6,224 nucleotides of DNA. Source: Halieaceae bacterium UBA3479. Its GTDB lineage: Bacteria; Pseudomonadota; Gammaproteobacteria; Pseudomonadales; Halieaceae. The position numbers and the translations under genes are program-made. Positions 1 through 6,068 of this stretch are shown one piece after another (the first letter of the stretch is position 1; each line of letters begins with the position of its first letter). The notes below the pieces were generated by a model. The model searched no databases. It had not been told where the DNA came from and worked only from the letters and a program-made list of their open reading frames with translations. Location of the stretch: contig DFQW01000159.1 in NCBI GenBank assembly GCA_002377985.1, positions 5,290 to 11,513 on the forward strand, given 5' to 3'.

Positions 1-392
1 GCATAGCTCGTTTCCGAGGTATGAACGTTGACCGGCTCAGACAGTACTTCCACGCCTTGCTCGACCAAATACGCGTAATCGGCGTCGATGTTTGCACTCG
101 CCAGCGCGATCCGTGCTAGTCCTGGCCGGTAGAGATTGGGGTAGGGAGGCGAGTCGTCCCGTGGCGATTTCCATTCGAGCAAATCAATCACCATCGGTTG
201 CGCGGCGCCTTTGAGCGCCATGAGTGCGCCCTCCACTTGGTACTTGGGCATGCCGACAGCGTTGGCGACGTCCTCCGTGTTGGTCTCGGGCACCGGCCAG
301 TACACCTCGAAGCCGAGCATTTCGTAGAATGCTTTTGAGCGTTGGTAGTCGCTGCAATTAATGTTGATGTGCACCATGCCAGTGATGTGCAT
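1..392 (-). CDS. VOC/glyoxalase-fold protein, N-terminal part (runs off left edge)
   Basis: The first 130 codons are present and the C-terminus lies beyond position 1. The start is HITGMVHININCSDYQRSKA, followed by FYEMLGFE, the classic first beta-alpha-beta unit of the vicinal oxygen chelate fold (glyoxalase I, extradiol dioxygenases, epimerases). Residue H8 sits at the usual first metal-ligand position and E73 (in DLLEW) at the second. The second module starts at about residue 91 (PGLARIAL), where many members have His; here it is R94 (codon 111-113), so a standard metal site may be incomplete. The fourth ligand would be outside the window. The ATG at 392 is supported by a strong Shine-Dalgarno sequence 5 nt upstream. 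It lies 37 bp after the SDR stop and is probably co-transcribed with it. Family assignment is firm; the reaction is unknown. A role in opening or isomerising a pathway intermediate is only inference. Confidence 0.85.
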   Translation of the reverse strand, partial: MHITGMVHININCSDYQRSKAFYEMLGFEVYWPVPETNTEDVANAVGMPKYQVEGALMALKGAAQPMVIDLLEWKSPRDDSPPYPNLYRPGLARIALASANIDADYAYLVEQGVEVLSEPVNVHTSETSY

Positions 393-397
393 AGGAA

Positions 398-405
398 CTC
401 CTCCC
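398..405 (-). promoter_or_regulatory. Shine-Dalgarno site of the VOC gene
   Basis: The minus strand reads GGGAGGAG with a 5-nt spacer to the ATG at 392. It is one of the two best ribosome binding sites in the window and fixes the VOC start. It lies inside the 37-bp gap after the SDR stop, which fits independent re-initiation on a shared mRNA. Confidence 0.75.
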
Positions 406-429
406 GCCTTAGGGCATCGGCAACTAAAA

Positions 430-1188
430 TCAGATCACAGTGTCGCCGTTGTCGATCACCATCTCGGTGCCGGTGACGTGCTTGGATTCATCGGACATCA
501 GATAAACCACCATGTGCGCCACATCATCGGGCTCGCCTATGCCGAGAGCCTTGCGAGTGGCTTCCGGGTCTTCTTCGGCCATGAGATCGGTATTCAGCAG
601 CGTCTTGAGTGCGGTGTGCACCATCGGCGTACTGATGGAGCCCGGATGAATCGAGTTGCAGCGGATGCCAAGGTTCGCCTGGCGGCAGTAAATGGCGATC
701 GATTTGGTCATTGCGCGGATGCCGCCTTTGGCTGCTGAATAGGCAAGATAAGGACCCAAGCCAATCAGCGCCGCAGTAGAGGACATGTTAACGATAGATC
801 CGCCGCCCGATTTTTTCATGAGCTTGATCGCGCTTTGACAGCCCCAGAAGGTGGCATCGAGGTGAATACCCATCACCTTTCTCCACATCTCGGTAGTGGT
901 GTCTTCGATCGAGGCAATTGGCGCTACCCCCGCGTTGTTAACCAGGCCGTCCAGTCGCCCGTGTTGATGCTCGACCGCGCTCATGAGTGCTGCCCAGCTC
1001 GCTTCGTCACTCACGTCCTGCGCGAAAAAGATCGCGCCAATGTCATTCGCGTGCGCGTGCCCAGCCTCAGCGTCGATATCGGTCATCACCACTTGCGCGC
1101 CTTGCAGGGTGAGCATCCGCGCGTCGGCCAATCCCAGCCCGGAAGCGGCGCCCGTCACAATAATTACTTTGTCTTTAACTCTGTTCAT
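430..1188 (-). CDS. Classical short-chain dehydrogenase/reductase (SDR), NAD(H)-type
   Basis: This is a complete 252-residue Rossmann oxidoreductase, the usual length for classical SDRs. The cofactor motif TGAASGLG is at residues 12-19. D37 ends beta-2 (MTDID), which in this family favours NAD(H) over NADP(H). NNAG is at 84-87, the catalytic pair Y150/K154 is in YSAAK with S137 thirteen residues earlier, and HPGSISTPM is at 181-189. The Asn of the usual N-S-Y-K tetrad is replaced by H109 (GIHLDATF); some SDRs, including the 17-beta-HSD type 4 group, have the same His. The C-terminus (TGTEMVIDNGDTVI) is typical. It should interconvert a secondary alcohol and a ketone in the cytoplasm. It follows the monooxygenase by 92 bp, so it could make that enzyme's ketone substrate or oxidise a hydroxylated product. 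The ATG at 1188 has only a weak GGGA upstream. The nearby ATG at 1199 is out of frame. Confidence 0.95.
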   Translation of the reverse strand: MNRVKDKVIIVTGAASGLGLADARMLTLQGAQVVMTDIDAEAGHAHANDIGAIFFAQDVSDEASWAALMSAVEHQHGRLDGLVNNAGVAPIASIEDTTTEMWRKVMGIHLDATFWGCQSAIKLMKKSGGGSIVNMSSTAALIGLGPYLAYSAAKGGIRAMTKSIAIYCRQANLGIRCNSIHPGSISTPMVHTALKTLLNTDLMAEEDPEATRKALGIGEPDDVAHMVVYLMSDESKHVTGTEMVIDNGDTVI

Positions 1189-1280
1189 TGGGGTCCCATT
1201 ACCGATATGTGATTGCGTCGGTTCTCAATACAGCTGCCCAATACCTCTGAGGCAAAACCCGTTTCTGTGTAAGCGGCCCG

Positions 1281-2894
1281 CTATCCTAACTCAAAGCCCG
1301 ACCAGTCCTCACGGGCCAATCGACACTGTTTGCGATAAAACGGAAATCCGCCAAACCAAAATAGGGTGCTGCGGGGCTTGCCCGGAATGTTGTCGCCCAT
1401 GTAGTAATTGTCCGACTGCGGGTACAGCGTGCTGTTACCAATGTGGTTGGTCAGGGCAACGTAGGCAGCCTCTGCGCCGGCGTTGGCTTCCAGCATGGCG
1501 AGCGGTGAATCATCGAGGTCGCTGATGAGCTCGCAAATGAAATCGCACTGGAATTCTGCCAACAGAATCGGATTATAAAAAGGGCTGTGAGGTCCGTTGA
1601 TCCAAAACAAATTGGGGAAGCCGTGGGTCATCATGCCCAGATGACTGGTGAGTCCCTGCGACCAGCGCGTTTTGAGCCGCTCTCCGCTTTTGCCGCGGAT
1701 ATCAATGCGATCCATGGCCCCGGTCATCACGTCAAAGCCGGTCGCAAAAATCACGGCATCGATGTCGATTTCCCGATCGCCCACAACAATGCCCTTTAGG
1801 GTGAAATGAGAGATCGCTTCCTCGTTCAGATCAACCAGCTCAACATTGGGTTGATTAAATACTTCGAGATAATGCGTCTCGGGAGATAAGCGGCGCGTCA
1901 GAATAGGGTATTGCGGGCACAGCTTCTCCGCGACGTCCGGGTCTTGCACCCGTTCGCGAATTTTCTCGCGCGCAAAATCTGCCAGCGTCTGGTTCGACTC
2001 CATGTTCAACAGGCTGTCGGTAAACGCGTAGTAGGGCGATAGGCCACCCGAGGCCCAGCGGTTCTCGTATTCCGCCCGGCGCTCTTGTTCGCTGATCTCC
2101 AAGGCCGATTGCGATGGGGGTGGCGCGAGCTCGGAATGCACCAACGTAAAACCCGAAAAAGAGTTGAACTGGCGCTGGCGCAGCTCCGCGTATTGGCTTT
2201 TCATCTTGGCCGCGTGTCCCGGTTCTACCGGGTGATTGTGGAGCGGGATCGGGTAAGAGGGAGTCCGTTGCAGAACGAATAATTCCCCGGCGGTTTTTGC
2301 GACTTCCGAGATCACCTGAATCCCGCTGGATCCGGTGCCTATCACAGCGACCCGCTTCCCTTTAAAATCCGGTTCACTATTGGGCCAGCGACTGGAGAGA
2401 TACTGCTCACCCTGAAACTCATCTAGTCCCTTAAAGCTGGGCTCGATGGGCGCGGAGATGAGCCCCGTGGCCATAATGCAAAATCGCGCAGAGAGTCTTT
2501 TGCCGTTATCGGTGGTAATGGCCCACCGTTGTATCGCTTCGTCGTAATGCGTCTCGGTAACACGGGTGTTAAAAGCAATGTCGCGGCGCAAATCAAATCG
2601 ATCGGCAACGTGATTGGCGTAACGCTCGATCTCGGCCTGGCCGGCGTAGCGCTCGGTCCAGTCCCACTCTTGCTCCAGCTCTTTTGAAAAAGAATAAGAG
2701 TATTCTACGCACTCGATATCAACACGGGCCCCCGGGTAGCGGTTCCAATACCAGGTGCCGCCAACGCCGCTGCCGATCTCGAAACACCGCACGCTAAGAC
2801 CCGCCTGACGGGCACGATGAATCATGTAGAGGCCGGCAAAACCCGCACCGACTATCACCATATCGACGCGATTTGGAGGATTGGTTTGTGACAT
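1281..2894 (-). CDS. Baeyer-Villiger-type flavin monooxygenase (FAD, NADPH) with altered fingerprint
   Basis: This complete 537-residue protein matches the length of class B, type I Baeyer-Villiger monooxygenases. The FAD Rossmann motif GAGFAG is at 16-21, GGTWYWNRYPG at 45-55 is followed by the conserved D59, the NADPH Rossmann motif GTGSSG is at 186-191, and ATGFD is at 384-388. A C-terminal GKPR (505-508) precedes GGFPFYRKQC. R334-R335 align with the Lys-Arg pair of cyclohexanone and phenylacetone monooxygenases, so the catalytic Arg appears kept. The BVMO fingerprint FxGxxxHxxxW[P/D] is present at 160-171 as FQGEQYLSSRWP, with Leu (L166, codon CTC) for the central His. NGPHSPFYNP near residue 433 also differs from the usual GPxSPS. 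Expected chemistry is oxygen insertion into a ketone giving an ester or lactone, but the missing His leaves activity and selectivity open; plain FMO-like oxidation or NADPH oxidase activity is possible. The ATG is clear but has no good Shine-Dalgarno site. Confidence 0.93.
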   Translation of the reverse strand: MSQTNPPNRVDMVIVGAGFAGLYMIHRARQAGLSVRCFEIGSGVGGTWYWNRYPGARVDIECVEYSYSFSKELEQEWDWTERYAGQAEIERYANHVADRFDLRRDIAFNTRVTETHYDEAIQRWAITTDNGKRLSARFCIMATGLISAPIEPSFKGLDEFQGEQYLSSRWPNSEPDFKGKRVAVIGTGSSGIQVISEVAKTAGELFVLQRTPSYPIPLHNHPVEPGHAAKMKSQYAELRQRQFNSFSGFTLVHSELAPPPSQSALEISEQERRAEYENRWASGGLSPYYAFTDSLLNMESNQTLADFAREKIRERVQDPDVAEKLCPQYPILTRRLSPETHYLEVFNQPNVELVDLNEEAISHFTLKGIVVGDREIDIDAVIFATGFDVMTGAMDRIDIRGKSGERLKTRWSQGLTSHLGMMTHGFPNLFWINGPHSPFYNPILLAEFQCDFICELISDLDDSPLAMLEANAGAEAAYVALTNHIGNSTLYPQSDNYYMGDNIPGKPRSTLFWFGGFPFYRKQCRLAREDWSGFELG

Positions 2895-2924
2895 GGCCAG
2901 GGCGAGTTTCCGTTTGAGCTGGCT

Positions 2925-2937
2925 TGCTACTGTAGCA
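2925..2937. promoter_or_regulatory. Perfect 13-bp palindrome, candidate operator upstream of the monooxygenase gene
   Basis: TGCTACTGTAGCA is two 6-bp arms around a single central base. It lies about 30 bp upstream of the monooxygenase ATG at 2894, in the 87-bp gap after the AhpD-like gene. The one-base centre makes it a poor RNA hairpin and a better fit for a dimeric repressor site. On the minus strand it overlaps a weak sigma-70-like pair: CGGACA (2953-2958), 18-bp spacer, TACAGT (2929-2934). The promoter match is poor (4 of 6 in each box), and no regulator gene is in the window, so the role is inference. Confidence 0.3.
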
Positions 2938-2981
2938 GGTGGTCCAATTGAGTGTCCGGAGATCCGAAACAGACTGAAGCG

Positions 2982-3557
2982 CTAGGTCGTGCCAAAGCCC
3001 GCCAGCTCTCTCCAGAACTCACGATAGTCATAGTCGGTATCGAGCGCGAGGTTCAGCGTGTTGTAAGAGGAGAAATCGCTGACCACGTGAGTTAACTGTA
3101 CGATCCCTTTGTCTGTGAGGCCCTGATCTCGCAACGCCTGTACCTGATCGTCACTCACGGCCGCTGGATCACCGTTTACCTGCAGCGCATAATTCAACAC
3201 CGCCGTCAGCCGATCGCCCTCCACAGCGTCCAGCCCCGAAGTCAGCAGCGAGCCAACATAGTCCTCGGCGGTGCCCAGGCCATAGTTAAGGATGGTGCAG
3301 AAGGCCGCAGTGCAATAGGGGCAGCCATTGGCCTGCGAGACCAAAATTCCTACGTGCTGGATTTCCTCCATGCTGAGTTCACCCATTTGCCAGAGCACCT
3401 TAGTGGCACCCAGCTTGGCGGTAAAAAACTCAGGGAAATTCAACTCAACATAAAAATGGTTTGGCACGCTGCCTTCCATTTCAGTGACCCAGGCAAAGAT
3501 CTCGGCCACCGCTGGATCGGTCACATGCTCGGGTTTGGGCAGGGCAACTCTAGCCAT
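2982..3557 (-). CDS. AhpD-like / carboxymuconolactone decarboxylase (CMD) family protein with altered active site
   Basis: This complete 191-residue, mostly helical protein resembles the AhpD-like alkylhydroperoxidase/CMD superfamily. A lead-in with VPNHFYVELNFPEFFTAKLG (31-50) precedes the core helix with NGCPYC (77-82), and SDFSSYNTLNLAL near 161-173 is the conserved last helix. In AhpD the motif is Glu...CxxCxxxH, working as a thiol-disulfide relay. Here C79 and C82 are kept, but the His position is F86 and the next residue is a third cysteine, C87. The residue 12 before C79 is Q67 rather than Glu. A redox-active disulfide is plausible, but the usual proton relay looks absent. The protein is cytoplasmic, with no signal peptide. 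It sits between the receptor and the monooxygenase, so it may protect against peroxide leaking from the flavin enzyme or act on a pathway intermediate; both are inference. AGGAGG upstream fixes the start. Confidence 0.87.
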   Translation of the reverse strand: MARVALPKPEHVTDPAVAEIFAWVTEMEGSVPNHFYVELNFPEFFTAKLGATKVLWQMGELSMEEIQHVGILVSQANGCPYCTAAFCTILNYGLGTAEDYVGSLLTSGLDAVEGDRLTAVLNYALQVNGDPAAVSDDQVQALRDQGLTDKGIVQLTHVVSDFSSYNTLNLALDTDYDYREFWRELAGFGTT

Positions 3558-3563
3558 GCGGAG

Positions 3564-3569
3564 CCTCCT
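3564..3569 (-). promoter_or_regulatory. Consensus Shine-Dalgarno site of the AhpD-like gene
   Basis: The minus strand reads AGGAGG, a full consensus, 6 nt before the ATG at 3557. It lies 11 nt downstream of the GC-rich hairpin at 3581-3609, so translation starts just after that structure. Its strength contrasts with the weak sites before the monooxygenase and SDR genes. Confidence 0.85.
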
Positions 3570-3580
3570 GAAATAGATGA

Positions 3581-3609
3581 GCCCGCCTGCGGGTACCGCG
3601 CAGGCGGGC
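3581..3609 (-). terminator. Strong GC-rich hairpin between the receptor and AhpD-like genes (leaky terminator or mRNA processing/stability element)
   Basis: GCCCGCCTGCG (3581-3591) is perfectly complementary in inverted order to 3599-3609, giving an 11-bp stem with a 7-nt loop. It starts 8 bp beyond the receptor stop codon. On the minus strand the stem is followed by TCATCTATTTC, which is T-rich but not a clean run, so full intrinsic termination is doubtful. It could partly terminate transcription, or protect the 3' end of the receptor message and so set different levels for the receptor and the downstream enzymes. The hairpin is directly visible; the function is inference. Confidence 0.6.
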
Positions 3610-3617
3610 GCGCTAAC

Positions 3618-6026
3618 TTAAAAAGATTTGCGAACCTCGAGTCGCCACTGGCGGCCGCGGTTGTAGACGCCCTCGAGCGATTGGAAGGCGGTGCCATAGA
3701 CGCCGGTTTCGAGGTATTCCTCGTCGGAGAGGTTAGTTCCCGATAATATGACCGTCCAGTCGCCATCAACATTGGTCCATCGTGCGCTGGCGTCGATCAG
3801 GCTGTAGGAATCTGTCTCGAGTAACGGCGTATTGTAAGCGTCGTTGAAGGTTTCAGAGCGATAGCTCCAGTCGCCGCGCAACAGAAGGGTGCCCGTGTCG
3901 CCCAGCGAAAACTCTTTGGACAAGCCGAGACTGGCGGTGGTTTCGGGCACACGCTCAAACTCGTTGCTCTGCAGAATCAAGGTATTGGCGGTGTCGATGC
4001 TGTCGTACTCCGCATTCAACAGTGACAGACTACCCTCAACGAACCACCCCTCAGCTGGCGAAGCAAACAATTCCACCTCGAAACCTTCGATGCTGGCTTC
4101 CCCGATATTCTGGGTTACTGGCGCGACGCTGTTAAATACCTGGACCTGCAGTTCTTCGTAGTCAGTCTGGAAGAAGGCGCCGTTTAACTTGAGGCGGCCG
4201 TCGAGCAAGTTCATTTTGAAACCAGCTTCAAGCACCTCAACAAACTCGGGCTCGTAGGTTGGTATCAAATCGATATCTGGCGTACCCGGGGGAGCGGTAA
4301 ACGGTGGCACGATGGGTGGAAATACGCGTTGCGTAAAGCCGCCTGATTTGAAGCCCTCGGAATAGGTGGCATAGAGCATGATGCTGTCACTTAAATCGAA
4401 AGACAGGTTCGCCATGGGGGTGAATTCCGAAATCGATATTTCCTTTTCCAGCAGGGGCAAGATGCGTGACCCGGCCTGCAGGAACGGCGCGTCGAGCGCC
4501 GCCAGCGGATTGCCGGGAGGTACCACATTGCTGATGCCAGCAAAGTAATTGTTATAGATGATTTGGTCGGGAGTGAACGCTTTGTCTTCGTCGGTGTAAC
4601 GTCCTCCGAGGGTCAGGTGCAATCGGTCTGTCACATCAAAGGTGGCTTGTGCAAACGCGGCCCAGGAGGTGTTGTCGAAAGCACCGCCCGAGCGGAAGTT
4701 TGAAACGGTAAAGTCGAGGGTGTTGACGTTGTCGCCGTCCTCAGAAAAGTAATAGAGCCCCAGGATCCAATCGAGCCGCTCATGGGTGCCGATCAGCTGC
4801 AGCTCCTGAGTGAACTGTTCTTGGTCGAGCGTATCGGCAAATTGGGCAATACGATGGGGAGAATGGTCGCCATCTCGCGCAAAATCTGATTCGAGCTCGC
4901 GATAAGCCGTGATCGATTTCAGTGCCAAGCTGTCGGACAGATTGAAATCCAGCGTGGCGGACAAACCGAACACATCCGTCTCGGAATACGCGGGCGCCGA
5001 GCCTTCATTGGTGCCATCCGCCCCGATGTAACGACTGTCATAACAGTTGGGCGACGCGGGGTTGTAGGTGACGCCATTACCAGCGGGATCCGTCGCGGCA
5101 CAGGGCTGGCCCGGGCCCATGGCCGCGGCTGTCACGTTATGGATAAATGCCATGGGCGGCGGCGGTGCCAGTACAACACCCTGCAGCTGGCTGAGGTCGG
5201 TAAAGTCGATTCCGATCAGCTGCATGGCGGGGCCGTTCTCGCGATCTCGCGTCATGTCTGCGGTAATCAAAGCAGAGAAGTCGTCACTGGGTTCAAATGC
5301 TACCGATACCCTCCCGGTAAATGTGTCGTCATTGCCCAAATCGATGCCATCCGCTCGGTCGACATAGCCATCCTGCGTCATCGACGCCAAGCTGGCGCGC
5401 AACGCAACACTCTCGCTCACGGGCACGTGTACTGTGCCGCGAAGGTGAATGAGGCTGTCGGTACCTGCCGCCGCGGCCAGATTGCCTTCAAATTCGCCGC
5501 CCGGTTGAGGCTTGCGTGTGGCAATGGAAATGGCGCCACCGATGGTGTTGCGACCAAACAGGGTGCCTTGGGGGCCGCGCAGCACCTCTAGTCGATCAAT
5601 GTCGATGATGTCCAGAATGGCGCCAACCGACCGCGCGACGTACACGCCGTCAACGTAGAGCCCTACCCCGGGTTCAGTAGTGGGCAAGAACTCCTTTTGT
5701 CCTACGCCGCGCAGGTAGATTGCGGCTGAGTTGGAGGCGCCACCAAAGCTTGGGTTGTTTTGCAGGGTAAGGCTGGGTACGAAACGCTCAATTTGGCTCA
5801 GGCTGTCAACGCCACGGTAATCGAGCGTTTCGCCCGTAAAGGCAGAGACCGCGATAGGGGCTTCTTGAAGCCCTTCTTCGATACCGCGCGCGCTGACGAC
5901 GATTTCTTCCATCAGCTTTGCGGTGCTTGATGGCGCATTGTTCTGTGCAACGGCTAGACCGGTCAGACTGGTGGCGATGAGTGCAGTCGTGGCGGCAAGG
6001 GCATTACGGGAAAATAAAATATGCAT
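3618..6026 (-). CDS. TonB-dependent outer-membrane receptor
   Basis: This complete 802-residue protein is read from the ATG at 6026. It has a signal peptide (residues 1-27, hydrophobic ATTALIATSLTGL, likely cut at AVA|QNN), a TonB box EEIVVSA (40-46), and a plug with VDGVYVAR (125-132) and RLEVLRGPQGTLFGRNTIGG (145-164). A long beta-barrel ends in WRLEVRKSF with the terminal Phe required for outer-membrane assembly. There is no N-terminal signalling domain, so it is a transporter without direct sigma/anti-sigma control. It would import a ligand into the periplasm using TonB-ExbBD energy. C309 and C328 sit in what looks like an extracellular loop and may form a disulfide; PPPP at 288-291 and a second Pro-rich loop near 4270-4325 are also loop-like. 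The ligand could be a siderophore, but location beside oxidative enzymes favours an organic substrate. A TTG at 6038 would add four residues and lacks a ribosome site, so ATG is preferred. Confidence 0.95.
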   Translation of the reverse strand: MHILFSRNALAATTALIATSLTGLAVAQNNAPSSTAKLMEEIVVSARGIEEGLQEAPIAVSAFTGETLDYRGVDSLSQIERFVPSLTLQNNPSFGGASNSAAIYLRGVGQKEFLPTTEPGVGLYVDGVYVARSVGAILDIIDIDRLEVLRGPQGTLFGRNTIGGAISIATRKPQPGGEFEGNLAAAAGTDSLIHLRGTVHVPVSESVALRASLASMTQDGYVDRADGIDLGNDDTFTGRVSVAFEPSDDFSALITADMTRDRENGPAMQLIGIDFTDLSQLQGVVLAPPPPMAFIHNVTAAAMGPGQPCAATDPAGNGVTYNPASPNCYDSRYIGADGTNEGSAPAYSETDVFGLSATLDFNLSDSLALKSITAYRELESDFARDGDHSPHRIAQFADTLDQEQFTQELQLIGTHERLDWILGLYYFSEDGDNVNTLDFTVSNFRSGGAFDNTSWAAFAQATFDVTDRLHLTLGGRYTDEDKAFTPDQIIYNNYFAGISNVVPPGNPLAALDAPFLQAGSRILPLLEKEISISEFTPMANLSFDLSDSIMLYATYSEGFKSGGFTQRVFPPIVPPFTAPPGTPDIDLIPTYEPEFVEVLEAGFKMNLLDGRLKLNGAFFQTDYEELQVQVFNSVAPVTQNIGEASIEGFEVELFASPAEGWFVEGSLSLLNAEYDSIDTANTLILQSNEFERVPETTASLGLSKEFSLGDTGTLLLRGDWSYRSETFNDAYNTPLLETDSYSLIDASARWTNVDGDWTVILSGTNLSDEEYLETGVYGTAFQSLEGVYNRGRQWRLEVRKSF

Positions 6027-6033
6027 ATCGATA

Positions 6034-6037
6034 TCCA
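6034..6037 (-). promoter_or_regulatory. Probable Shine-Dalgarno site deciding the receptor start
   Basis: The minus strand reads TGGA, 7 nt before the ATG at 6026. The alternative TTG at 6038 overlaps this site and is preceded by a C-rich stretch with no purine run. The ATG start also begins the signal peptide with a short basic n-region (MHILFSRN), as expected. Confidence 0.5.
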
Positions 6038-6068
6038 ATGGGGGGCAGATGATTTAAACGGGCCCTTG

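Noticed and set aside
1227..1255. Possible sigma-70 promoter for the SDR: TTGCCT, 17-bp spacer, TGTATT on the minus strand
   Set aside because: Each box matches only 4 of 6 consensus bases, which is expected by chance in a 92-bp gap. Kept only as a weak possibility.
1272..1282. Inverted repeat AGCGG-C-CCGCT at the monooxygenase stop codon
   Set aside because: Five-bp arms with a one-base centre are too short for a terminator, there is no T-tract, and it partly overlaps the stop codon.
983..1525. A 180-codon plus-strand open frame spanning the SDR start and the monooxygenase end
   Set aside because: It is antisense to two well-supported genes, Cys/Pro-rich with no recognisable domain, and has no ribosome site. 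It is best explained as a GC-driven shadow frame.
5139..5591. A 150-codon plus-strand open frame inside the receptor gene
   Set aside because: It lies entirely antisense to the conserved plug and early barrel, and its translation shows no domain or signal.
6036..6038. TTG as an upstream start for the receptor (four extra residues)
   Set aside because: It has no Shine-Dalgarno site, and the added MDID would put acidic residues before the signal peptide. The ATG at 6026 has a TGGA at a good distance.
6027..6068. Short palindromes GGGCCC and TTTAAA between the TrpB-like and receptor genes
   Set aside because: Six-base palindromes are common by chance and form no longer stem or recognisable operator.
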